DNA of 64,000 nucleotides from Bradyrhizobium sp. in8p8 (GTDB lineage Bacteria; Pseudomonadota; Alphaproteobacteria; Rhizobiales; Xanthobacteraceae): assembly GCF_000426845.1 (NCBI RefSeq), contig NZ_AUGD01000011.1, forward strand, positions 186,001 through 250,000, in the 5' to 3' direction. Position numbers and translations under genes: made by a program. Numbering within the stretch: position 1 is the stretch's first letter; each line of letters starts with the position of its first letter. The notes below the pieces were generated by a model. The model did not search any database and was not told where the DNA came from. It saw only the letters and a program-made list of their open reading frames with translations. Positions 17,351 to 25,239 of the stretch are shown in pieces.

Positions 17351-19765
17351 CTAGTCGCCGGCTTCGGCCGGCGTGTTGCCGCCGGCACTGTTTTGCCACA
17401 CCCAGTCGCGGATCTCGGGCATGTCCTCGCCATGCTCGCGAACATAGCGGGAGTGCTCGATCAGCTTGTCGCGGAACTGTTGCTTCACCCCCGCGGCTTT
17501 GGTCGCAAGCCCCGGCACGCGTTCGATCGCCTCGATCGCCAAATGGTAGCGGTCCAGCTCGTTGAGCACGACCATGTCGAACGGCGTCGTCGTGGTGCCT
17601 TCCTCGGCAAAGCCGCGCACATGCATGCCGGCATGGTTGGTGCGGCTATAGGTCAGCCGGTGGATCAGGTAGGGGTAGCCGTGATAGGCGAAAATCACCG
17701 GCTTTTCGCGCGTGAACAGGCCGTCGAAGTCGCGATCGGAGAGGCCGTGCGGGTGTTGCTCCCTTGGCTGCAGAGTCATCAGGTCGACGACGTTGACGAC
17801 GCGAATCTTCAGGTCCGGCAGCGCCTTGCGCAGGAGGTCGACGGCGGCGAGCGTCTCCAACGTCGGCACGTCGCCGGCGCAGGCCATGACCACGTCGGGC
17901 TCACCCTGTCCGTCTTCCGTTCCGGCCCAGCCCCAGATGCCGATGCCGGCAGCGCAATGGGTCGCAGCGTCCTGCATCGAGAGCCACTGCGGCGCCGGCT
18001 GCTTGCCGGCGACGATCACGTTGATGCGGTTGTAGGTACGCAGGCAGTGATCGGCGATCCATAGCAGCGTGTTGGCGTCGGGCGGAAAGTAGATGCGGAC
18101 GATATCGGCCTTCTTGTTGGCGACCAGATCGACGAAGCCGGGATCCTGGTGGCTGAAGCCGTTATGGTCCTGGCGCCAGACATGCGAGGTCAGGAGATAA
18201 TTGAGCGAGGCGATCGGGCGTCGCCACGGCAGATCCCGCGTCACCTTGAGCCATTTGGCGTGCTGGTTGAACATGGAATCCACGATGTGGATGAAAGCCT
18301 CGTAGCAGGAGAAGAAGCCGTGCCGTCCCGTGAGGAGATAGCCCTCGAGCCAACCCTGGCAGAGATGCTCGCTCAACACCTCCATCACGCGCCCGTCCTG
18401 GGCGAGGTGCACGTCGTAGGGCTCGGTCGGCTCCATCCAGACGCGTTCGGTGGCTTCGAATACGGCGTCCAGCCGGTTTGACGCCGTCTCGTCCGGTCCC
18501 ATGATGCGGAAGTTGCGCTCCTTCGCGTTGAGGCGGATCACCTCGCACAGGAATTTGCCAAGTTCGCGCGTTGCTTCCGCAATGACTTCGCCGGGCTGTG
18601 GAACGTCCACGGCGAAGCTGCGAAAGTCCGGCAGCTTCAGCTCTTTCTTGAGCAGGCCACCATTGGCATGTGGATTGGCGCCCATGCGCCTGACACCTTC
18701 GGGCGCGAGCGCTTGAAGCTCGGGAATGAGCGCTCCGCTGGCATCGAACAGCTCTTCGGGCTGGTAGCTGCGCATCCAGTCCTCGAGGATCTTCAGATGC
18801 GCCGGGTTCTCGCGGCACGCTGAAACGGGCACCTGATGCGCGCGCCAAAACCCTTCGACCTTCTTGCCGTCCACCTCCTTCGGACCGGTCCAGCCCTTCG
18901 GGCTGCGCAGCACGATCATCGGCCAGCGCGGCCGCTCGACGCTTCTGCGTCCGTCCCGCGCATGCTGCTGGATCGAGCGGATGCTGACGAACGCGACGTC
19001 GAGCGCATCGGCCATGGCCTGGTGCATCAATTTGGGGTCGTCGCCTTCGACGAATAGCGGCTCATGGCCGAAACCGCGGAAGAGATCACGGATCTCGCTG
19101 TCGGGCATCCGTCCCAGGACGGTGGGATTTGCGATCTTGTAGCCGTTGAGATGCAGGATAGGCAGCACCGCGCCGTCATGGGCCGGGCTCAGGAACTTGT
19201 TCGAATGCCAGGACGCGGCCAGCGGGCCGGTCTCGGCCTCGCCGTCGCCAACGACGCAGGCGACGATCAAGTCGGGATTGTCGAACGCCGCGCCATAGGC
19301 GTGCACCAGCGCGTAACCGAGCTCGCCGCCCTCATGGATCGAGCCGGGCGTTTCCGGCGCCGCATGACTCGGGATGCCTCCGGGGAAGGAGAACTGCCTG
19401 AACAGCTTGCGCATTCCGTCCGCATCGCGCGCGACGTCGGGATAAATCTCGCTGTAGCTGCCTTCCAGATAGGTGTTGGCAACCATGCCGGGGCCGCCAT
19501 GGCCGGGACCGCAGACGTAGATGACGTTGAGATCCAGCGCGCAGATGACGCGATTGAGATGGGCATAGATGAAGTTCAGGCCAGGCGTCGTGCCCCAATG
19601 GCCGAGCAGACGCGGCTTGATGTGTTCGGGCCGTAGTGGCTCGCGCAGCAGCGGATTGTCGAGCAGGTAGATTTGCCCGACGGAGAGGTAGTTGGCGGCG
19701 CGCCAATAGCGATCGAGCAGATCGAGGTCGCCGGTCGCGGCGGCCGCTTTTCGTTGAATTGTCAT
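17351..19765 (-). CDS. xfp: Xylulose-5-phosphate/fructose-6-phosphate phosphoketolase
   Basis: Thiamine-diphosphate enzyme that splits xylulose 5-phosphate or fructose 6-phosphate with phosphate to acetyl phosphate and an aldose phosphate. About 804 residues, full length. Typical segments are YWRAANYLSVGQIYL, HWGTTPGLNFIYAHLNR, GPGHGGPGMVANTYLEGSYS, VVGDGEAETGPLAASWHSN (ThDP-binding GDGE), SLNYLLTSHVWRQDHNGFSH and CAGDVPTLETLAAVDLLRK. I choose ATG 19765, which has GGGA a few bases upstream; the in-frame GTG at 19783 is an alternative. First gene of a four-gene operon. A FixK2/FNR-type box is centred about 104 bases upstream of this ATG. Confidence 0.96.
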   Translation of the reverse strand: MTIQRKAAAATGDLDLLDRYWRAANYLSVGQIYLLDNPLLREPLRPEHIKPRLLGHWGTTPGLNFIYAHLNRVICALDLNVIYVCGPGHGGPGMVANTYLEGSYSEIYPDVARDADGMRKLFRQFSFPGGIPSHAAPETPGSIHEGGELGYALVHAYGAAFDNPDLIVACVVGDGEAETGPLAASWHSNKFLSPAHDGAVLPILHLNGYKIANPTVLGRMPDSEIRDLFRGFGHEPLFVEGDDPKLMHQAMADALDVAFVSIRSIQQHARDGRRSVERPRWPMIVLRSPKGWTGPKEVDGKKVEGFWRAHQVPVSACRENPAHLKILEDWMRSYQPEELFDASGALIPELQALAPEGVRRMGANPHANGGLLKKELKLPDFRSFAVDVPQPGEVIAEATRELGKFLCEVIRLNAKERNFRIMGPDETASNRLDAVFEATERVWMEPTEPYDVHLAQDGRVMEVLSEHLCQGWLEGYLLTGRHGFFSCYEAFIHIVDSMFNQHAKWLKVTRDLPWRRPIASLNYLLTSHVWRQDHNGFSHQDPGFVDLVANKKADIVRIYFPPDANTLLWIADHCLRTYNRINVIVAGKQPAPQWLSMQDAATHCAAGIGIWGWAGTEDGQGEPDVVMACAGDVPTLETLAAVDLLRKALPDLKIRVVNVVDLMTLQPREQHPHGLSDRDFDGLFTREKPVIFAYHGYPYLIHRLTYSRTNHAGMHVRGFAEEGTTTTPFDMVVLNELDRYHLAIEAIERVPGLATKAAGVKQQFRDKLIEHSRYVREHGEDMPEIRDWVWQNSAGGNTPAEAGD

Positions 19766-19861
19766 GTTCCCGTCGGCTTTCACCCAGCGATCGTCACCAA
19801 CTTTGTTCCGGGACGATTGATCCCAGTGCCTGGATGAAACGAAATCGTCGTGACAGGCATG

Positions 19862-19875
19862 TTGCGAGACGTCAA
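19862..19875 (-). promoter_or_regulatory. FixK2/FNR-type box upstream of xfp
   Basis: On the minus strand the 14 bases read TTGACGTCTCGCAA, matching the Bradyrhizobium FixK2 consensus TTG(A/C)-N6-(T/G)CAA at every fixed position. A class II promoter (box centred near -41) would start transcription near 19827 and give a leader of about 60 bases to ATG 19765. The -10 region is weak. Regulation is inference. Confidence 0.55.
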
Positions 19876-19938
19876 AGGCGCGCGCCCGAAGTTTGGGCAG
19901 CTACTGTGCATGGGGTTGTTTTCACGTTTTTGGTTTGT

Positions 19939-19953
19939 GTTCTTGATTTGTTC
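19939..19953 (+). promoter_or_regulatory. LexA (SOS) box of the alphaproteobacterial type
   Basis: GTTCTTGATTTGTTC is an exact GTTC-N7-GTTC, the LexA consensus of Rhizobiales and Caulobacter. It overlaps a -35-like TTGATT (19943-19948). A -10-like TATCTT (19965-19970) follows at a 16-base spacing. LexA bound here would block the promoter of the radical SAM gene. Confidence 0.65.
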
Positions 19954-19976
19954 CAATGGCGTGCTATCTTGGCTTC

Positions 19977-21140
19977 ATGAGTCCAGCATCCTCTCATGCT
20001 CTCAAGCACCCGCCGGTCACGGCGCCCTCCGAGCCGGCGGGTGCGCCTTCAGATTTCCCGGAGCTTGGCGTCGCCATCGACCGCGTGCGCCGGCGAGGGC
20101 GGGGCGCCCAGTCCAACGTCAGCGGCCGCTACGAGCCCGAGGCCCGCGTCGCCTTCGATGACGGCTGGCAGAGCCTGGAACAGCTGCCGCCCTTCAAGAC
20201 CACGGTCGCCATCGACACCTCACGCAAGGTGATCACCCGCAACGACTCGCCCGACATCGGCTTCGACCGCTCCATCAATCCCTATCGCGGCTGCGAGCAC
20301 GGCTGCGTCTATTGCTTCGCGCGGCCGACTCACGCCTACCTCGGCCTGTCGCCAGGGCTGGACTTCGAATCCAAGCTGTTCGCCAAGCCCGAGGCGCCGG
20401 CGCTGCTCGAAAAGGAGCTCGCCGCGTCAGGCTATGAGCCGCGGATGATCGCAATCGGCACCAACACCGATCCGTACCAGCCGATCGAGCGCGAGCGAAA
20501 GATCATGCGCGGCATCCTCGAGGTGCTGGAACGCGCCAGCCATCCGGTCGGCATCGTCACCAAATCAGCCCTGGTGGTGCGCGACATCGACATTCTCGCG
20601 CGGATGGCCAAGCGCAATCTGGCCAAGGTCGCAATCTCCGTGACCTCGCTCGATCCGAAGCTGGCGCGCACCATGGAGCCGCGGGCCTCGACACCATCAA
20701 AGCGGCTCGAGGCATTGAAGCAGCTCTCGGAGGCCGGCATTCCGACGACCGTGATGGTTGCGCCCGTGATTCCCGCGCTGAATGATTCGGAGATCGAGCG
20801 GATCCTCGATGCTGCGGCCCACGCCGGCGTCAAGGAAGCCGCCTATGTGCTGCTTCGGCTGCCGCTCGAGGTCCGCGATCTCTTCCGCGAATGGCTGATG
20901 GCGAACTATCCGGACCGCTATCGTCACGTCTTCACGCTGATCCGCGACATGCGTGGCGGACGCGACTACGATGCGAAATGGGGCGAGCGGATGAAGGGCA
21001 CCGGACCGATGGCTTGGACCATCGGCCGCCGTTTCGAGATCGCCTGCGAAAGGCTCGGCCTCAACAAGCGGCGCTTGAAGCTGACGACGGATCATTTCGC
21101 GCGGCCGAAGCGGAACGGCGATCAGCTCAGCCTGTTTTGA
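19977..21140 (+). CDS. PA0069-family radical SAM protein
   Basis: Radical SAM enzyme of 387 residues in the PA0069/Rv2578c (SplB-like) family. The cluster-binding cysteines are C106, C110 and C113 in NPYRGCEHGCVYCFARPTH. The preceding TVAIDTSRKVITRNDSPDIGFDRSI and following GTNTDPYQPIER are family blocks. The reaction is unknown; spore photoproduct lyase is the nearest characterised relative. ATG 19977 is preferred over 19956, because the predicted start of transcription (about 7 bases after a -10 at 19965-19970) coincides with it, implying a leaderless message. A LexA box directly upstream suggests DNA-damage control. Confidence 0.9.
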   Translation: MSPASSHALKHPPVTAPSEPAGAPSDFPELGVAIDRVRRRGRGAQSNVSGRYEPEARVAFDDGWQSLEQLPPFKTTVAIDTSRKVITRNDSPDIGFDRSINPYRGCEHGCVYCFARPTHAYLGLSPGLDFESKLFAKPEAPALLEKELAASGYEPRMIAIGTNTDPYQPIERERKIMRGILEVLERASHPVGIVTKSALVVRDIDILARMAKRNLAKVAISVTSLDPKLARTMEPRASTPSKRLEALKQLSEAGIPTTVMVAPVIPALNDSEIERILDAAAHAGVKEAAYVLLRLPLEVRDLFREWLMANYPDRYRHVFTLIRDMRGGRDYDAKWGERMKGTGPMAWTIGRRFEIACERLGLNKRRLKLTTDHFARPKRNGDQLSLF

Positions 21141-21164
21141 GCGGACACGTGCAATAGGTGTCGC

Positions 21165-21620
21165 ATGGTTAAGGAGCTCGCCGTGCCTGTGCCGCGGCTG
21201 ACCGTCATCACGCTGGGTGTGAGCGACATCCGCGCCAGCATCGCCTTTTACGACGCGCTCGGCTTCTCACGCCGGCTGAAGGTAACGGGGGAGGCGGTCG
21301 CATTCTACGATACCGGTGGGGCGGTGCTCGCCTTGTATCCGTGGGATCAGCTCGCGGCAGACGCGACCTTGCCGGACCAGCCGCGGCCGGCGGCCTTTCG
21401 TGGCGTGACGCTCGCATGGAACTGCCGGACGCGGGAGGAGGTCGATGCGGTGTTGGCCTTTGCCCTCAGGAAGGGGGCCTCCTTGCTGAAAGCCGCGCAC
21501 GAGACCCACTACGGCGGCTATTCCGGCTATTTTGCCGATCCCGACGCACATGCCTGGGAAGTGGTGGTCGCGCCGGGCATCGAGGTGGGCGACGACCGGC
21601 GTGTGCATCTGGCGGAGTAG
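21165..21620 (+). CDS. VOC-family (glyoxalase-like) protein
   Basis: A 151-residue vicinal-oxygen-chelate fold protein. The beta-alpha-beta-beta-beta modules are visible as LTVITLGVSDIRASIAFYDALGF and VAFYDTGGAVLALYPWDQLA, then VTLAWNCRTREEVDAVLAFA and YSGYFADPDAHAWEVVVAPG. The last block is the common VOC ending, with the metal-ligand position at Glu in WEV. Substrate is unknown. Start ATG 21165; a GTG at 21183 is possible. It follows the radical SAM gene by 24 bases, so the two may share a transcript. Confidence 0.85.
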   Translation: MVKELAVPVPRLTVITLGVSDIRASIAFYDALGFSRRLKVTGEAVAFYDTGGAVLALYPWDQLAADATLPDQPRPAAFRGVTLAWNCRTREEVDAVLAFALRKGASLLKAAHETHYGGYSGYFADPDAHAWEVVVAPGIEVGDDRRVHLAE

Positions 21621-21694
21621 GGCGCAGCCTGAATAGCGGGAATTACCCTGGGTTCCCGGTTGCGCTGGCGAAGCGCCTTGCGCACGATCCGGCC

Positions 21695-22567
21695 ATGATT
21701 CGGGACAAGTCCGCCAGGAACCCAGCCAAAGACGCGCCCAAGAAGGAGGCTGCGGGGAAGGTTGCGCCTGCGAAGGCGGCCAAGACGCCTGCGGCCAAGA
21801 CCTCTACGGGCAAGGCTCCGAAGCTTGCTGTTGGCAAGAGAGGGATCATCGCCATTGCTCCCCCCAGCTTCCGGCGTGAGCGCGCGCTGATCAAGCGCGG
21901 CATCTGGCCGGTCGCGGGTTGCGACGAGGCCGGTCGCGGACCGCTTGCCGGCCCGGTGGTGGCGGCGGCGGTGATTCTCGATCCCGACCGCATCCCGCGC
22001 GGCATCGACGATTCCAAGCGGCTGACCGCCGAGGAGCGCGAGAAGCTGTTCGACAAGATCTGCGCCAGCGCGCAGGTGTCGGTCGCCGTCGCCTCGCCCG
22101 CCCGGATCGACCGCGACAATATTCTGCGTGCCTCGCTGTGGGCGCTGAAGCGCGCGGTGGTCGCACTGCCCGAGCCGCCGAGGCACGTCTTCGTCGACGG
22201 CCGCGACCGGCTCGACACCGAATGCGACTGCGAGGCCGTGATCGGCGGCGATGGTATCGTGCTGTCGATCGCAGCGGCTTCAATCGTCGCCAAGGTCACC
22301 CGCGACCGGCTGATGTGCGCGCTGGCGCAGGACTGCCCCGGCTACGGTTTCGAGCAGCACAAGGGCTACGCCGTGCCCGAGCATCTCGACGCTCTCGATC
22401 GTCTCGGCCCCTCCATTCACCACCGCAGCTTCTTCGCCCCCGTCGCCGCCGCCCGCGCCAAGCACATGCCGTGGACCGTCGAGCCGGTGCAGGATCTGTT
22501 CTCGGTGGTCGATGCAGAGGTGCAGGTGGAGGCGAGCGTCGAGATTGACGCGGCTGCCAGCCTCTAG
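21695..22567 (+). CDS. rnhB: Ribonuclease HII with Lys/Ala-rich N-terminal extension
   Basis: Removes ribonucleotides from DNA. The catalytic core begins at about residue 68 with PVAGCDEAGRGPLAGPVVAA, containing the DEAGRG active-site motif. It continues with IDDSKRLTAEEREKLF, HVFVDGRDRLD and AAASIVAKVTRDRLM, and ends with the usual HRRSF-like IHHRSF. The first 50 residues are a Lys/Ala/Pro-rich tail (repeats such as PAKAAKTPAAKTSTGKAPK), absent from typical RNase HII, that resembles a histone H1 tail and probably binds nucleic acid. Total 290 residues, against about 200-230 for the family. I start at ATG 21695. Confidence 0.94.
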   Translation: MIRDKSARNPAKDAPKKEAAGKVAPAKAAKTPAAKTSTGKAPKLAVGKRGIIAIAPPSFRRERALIKRGIWPVAGCDEAGRGPLAGPVVAAAVILDPDRIPRGIDDSKRLTAEEREKLFDKICASAQVSVAVASPARIDRDNILRASLWALKRAVVALPEPPRHVFVDGRDRLDTECDCEAVIGGDGIVLSIAAASIVAKVTRDRLMCALAQDCPGYGFEQHKGYAVPEHLDALDRLGPSIHHRSFFAPVAAARAKHMPWTVEPVQDLFSVVDAEVQVEASVEIDAAASL

Positions 22568-22591
22568 GGTCGGCTCGACAGCTTCTCCATC

Positions 22592-22672
22592 GTCAGGGCC
22601 GGGCTTGACCCGGCCATCGCGTCTTTCCGCGGCACGAAGAACGTGGATGGCCGCAACAAGCCCGGGCATGAC
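22592..22672. repeat. Dispersed inverted repeat, 'ggccgggcttgacccggcc' family
   Basis: Left part gtcagggccgggcttgaccc and right part aacaagcccgggcatgac are related inverted arms flanking 'gcacgaagaacgtggatggccg'. It fills most of the 201-base gap between rnhB and the membrane protein gene. Confidence 0.6.
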
Positions 22673-22768
22673 GAGCAAACCGTCGTTGCCACAGCGTGTG
22701 ACGCCCTTTATCAAAACAGATGTGAGCGAATAGGGCCGGCTGGACTGGCTGCATCTTTCGGACGTTGC

Positions 22769-24277
22769 ATGCGGTTTACCTCCCTGGTCATCGAGCTCAT
22801 TCGCGCCCGGCCGCGGCTGATCGTCTGGATCGCCGTGCTGCTGCAGGCCGCGATGTGGCTGTTTGTGGCGCTGGTGTTCTATCGCAGCCCGCCCGGCAAC
22901 CTCGCGACCCTCCTGGCATTCGGCAGGGAATACCAGGTCGGCACCGATCTCGGCCCGCCGCTGCCGGTCTGGCTCGCTGACATCGCCTATCGCGCCGCCG
23001 GCGGCCACATGTTCGGCGTCTATGTGCTCGCCCAGCTCTGCGAGATCGCGACCTTCATCGCACTCTATCATCTCTCACGCGCCGTGGTCGGTTCGCAGCA
23101 GGCGGTGCTCGCCGTGCTGCTGACCATGACGGTGCTGGCCTTCTCCTCGCCTGCGCTCGACTTCGGCCCTTTGGTGCTGGCGCGGCCGCTCTGGGCGCTG
23201 TTGCTGCTGCACTCGTGGCAGATCATCGGTCAACGTCGCGGCAATGCCTGGTTCGCCTGGTCGATCGAAGCGGGGCTGTTGCTGCTGACCACACCTGCGG
23301 CGATCTTTCTCCTCCTGCTGATCGTCGTCTTCGCGCTCTCGACCGCCGGGGGCCGCCGAACGCTGCGCGGGCTCGATCCGCTGTTTGCGCTGATCGTTGT
23401 CGCGGTGCTGGCACTGCCCTATGCGGTGTGGCTGGTGCGTGCCGAGACATTGACCATGCCGGCACTGCCGCAAGTATCGGAGCTAAAAGCCCGCGCGCTG
23501 CACGCGGCCTGGCTGCTGGGAGGGCTGGCGCTCGGGGCGGCCGCCATCCCGGCGCTGACCTTCCTCAACACCGGCCTGTTCGCCGGCAAGGGCGAGGAGC
23601 CGCCGATCATCTACCGCCCGCCGGTCGAGCCGCTTGCGCGCAGCTTCGTCTTTTACTTCGCGCTGGCTACGCCGCTCGGAGCCGTGCTGATCTCGGGCCT
23701 GCTAGGGATCGACGCCGTCGTCGGCGGGCCCGGTGTCGTGCTGATCATGTCCGGACTTGCCGTGGTCGTTACGGCCGGAGATCTCATCGCCATGCGCCGC
23801 ACACGGATGCTGCGCACGGTATGGACTGCGGCCGTCGTGGCGCCCGCCGCCGGCGTGGTGCTCGCCGTCCTGTTCTTGCCCTGGACGGGCGCCAACGAGA
23901 TTGCGACCTCGATGCCAGCGCGGGCGATCTCGGACTTCTTCGATGAGAGCTTTGCCCGCCGCACCAACCATCGCCTGCGCGCCGTCGCCGGCGAAACCCA
24001 GCTTGCCAGCCTGATCGCGCTGCATTCCGGCCGGCCGCACCTCTTCATCGACGCCGACCCTGCGCGCACGCCGTGGATGAATCAGACCAAATTCAGCGAG
24101 ACCGGCGGCGTCGTGGTCTGGCGCGCTTCCGACACCGCCGGCACGCCGCCGCCGGACATTCTCAAACGATTCCCGGACATCGTGCCGGAAGTGCCGCGCG
24201 CCTTCGAATGGCTGGTCACCGGCCGCCAGCAGCTGCTGCGCATCGGCTGGGCCATCGTGCGGCCGAAGGGGACGTAG
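22769..24277 (+). CDS. Polytopic membrane protein, GT39/ArnT-like
   Basis: A 502-residue integral membrane protein with about nine to ten hydrophobic helices, for example LIVWIAVLLQAAMWLFVALV (about 14-33), FLLLLIVVFAL and TAAVVAPAAGVVLAVLFLPW. A soluble C-terminal domain of about 130 residues follows. The acidic loop after helix 1 (REYQVGTDLGPPLPVWL) is placed as in the GT39/ArnT glycosyltransferases, which use polyprenyl-phosphate sugars; this is a tentative match. ATG 22769 gives an N-terminus just ahead of the first helix. It converges with the uracil-DNA glycosylase gene across 11 bases. Confidence 0.7.
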   Translation: MRFTSLVIELIRARPRLIVWIAVLLQAAMWLFVALVFYRSPPGNLATLLAFGREYQVGTDLGPPLPVWLADIAYRAAGGHMFGVYVLAQLCEIATFIALYHLSRAVVGSQQAVLAVLLTMTVLAFSSPALDFGPLVLARPLWALLLLHSWQIIGQRRGNAWFAWSIEAGLLLLTTPAAIFLLLLIVVFALSTAGGRRTLRGLDPLFALIVVAVLALPYAVWLVRAETLTMPALPQVSELKARALHAAWLLGGLALGAAAIPALTFLNTGLFAGKGEEPPIIYRPPVEPLARSFVFYFALATPLGAVLISGLLGIDAVVGGPGVVLIMSGLAVVVTAGDLIAMRRTRMLRTVWTAAVVAPAAGVVLAVLFLPWTGANEIATSMPARAISDFFDESFARRTNHRLRAVAGETQLASLIALHSGRPHLFIDADPARTPWMNQTKFSETGGVVVWRASDTAGTPPPDILKRFPDIVPEVPRAFEWLVTGRQQLLRIGWAIVRPKGT

Positions 24278-24288
24278 GCCTGCAGTAG

Positions 24289-25104
24289 TTACACGGCCCC
24301 TTGGGCCAGCACCTTCGCGATCGCGCGCAGATCCTGCCAGGCGAGCCGCTTGTACGATGGCGAGCGCAACAGATACGCCGGGTGGAACGTCGGCAGCGCG
24401 CGGATGGTGCGGCCACCTGTGTCGTAGTCGAACCAACGACCGCGGGTGCGCATGATGCCCTCGCGCGTTCCGAGCAGCGTCTGCGTCGAGGGATTGCCGA
24501 GCGTCACCAGCACGTCGGGGTTCACGAGCTCGATGTGGCGCTTGATGAAGGGCAGGCAGATTTGCGTCTCCTGCGGCGTCGGCGTGCGGTTGCCGGGCGG
24601 CCGCCACGGAATGACGTTGGCGATGTAGGCGGTGGTGCGGTTTAGCCCGATCGCGCCGATCATGAGGTCGAGCAGCTTGCCGCTGCGTCCGACGAAGGGG
24701 AGCCCTTCGATGTCCTCGTCGCGCCCCGGAGCTTCGCCGACGAACATGATGCGCGCCTGCGGATTGCCGTCGGCGAACACCAGCCGCGTCGCCGTGTGCT
24801 TCAGCGCACAGCCTTCAAAGCCCTGCATCAGCTCGCGCAACGCCTCCAGTGTCGGCGCAGTGCGCGCGGCCTCGCGAGCGGACGCGATCGCGACGTCCGG
24901 TGCAGGGGCAGCTTCGCCCCGCATCACTGCGGGCGCGACGACCGGCCGCGGCGCTTCGACCGGAGGTGCGGCACGTGGAGCCGGCGGCGGGACGTCCAAT
25001 TCCGCCAGGCGGTCGATCGGTTCCTCCGCGAGCGCGCAGTCGACCCCGGCCTCCAGATAGAAGGCGAGAAGCTCTCGGACGGTGGGTGCGGGCTCGGGGA
25101 TCAT
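24289..25104 (-). CDS. Family 4-type uracil-DNA glycosylase, iron-sulfur ligands partly lost
   Basis: Removes uracil from DNA; 271 residues. Motif GEAPG at 123-127, GLPFVGRSGKLLD at 134-146, RPPGNRTPTPQE and HPAYLLR (His241) place it in family 4. The first 90 residues are a Pro/Ala-rich extension of unclear role. Family 4 enzymes bind a 4Fe-4S cluster through four cysteines. By alignment from memory, Cys99 and Cys183 remain, but the first position is Phe96 and the third is Trp167 (NVIPWRPPGNR where NVVKCRPPGNR is usual). A cluster is therefore unlikely. Transcribed alone, divergent from the ETF dehydrogenase gene. Confidence 0.88.
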   Translation of the reverse strand: MIPEPAPTVRELLAFYLEAGVDCALAEEPIDRLAELDVPPPAPRAAPPVEAPRPVVAPAVMRGEAAPAPDVAIASAREAARTAPTLEALRELMQGFEGCALKHTATRLVFADGNPQARIMFVGEAPGRDEDIEGLPFVGRSGKLLDLMIGAIGLNRTTAYIANVIPWRPPGNRTPTPQETQICLPFIKRHIELVNPDVLVTLGNPSTQTLLGTREGIMRTRGRWFDYDTGGRTIRALPTFHPAYLLRSPSYKRLAWQDLRAIAKVLAQGAV

Positions 25105-25239
25105 GGGAAAGTCTGACTTTTATACCACCTTGGGCGGCCTTGCATCCCAGCGGAATGCATTTCCGAGGTTGTCCTACCCGGAAAAATCGGAAACAAGGAG
25201 GCGCTAACGACCGAGGACCGTCTCAAGGGCTGAGATCAG

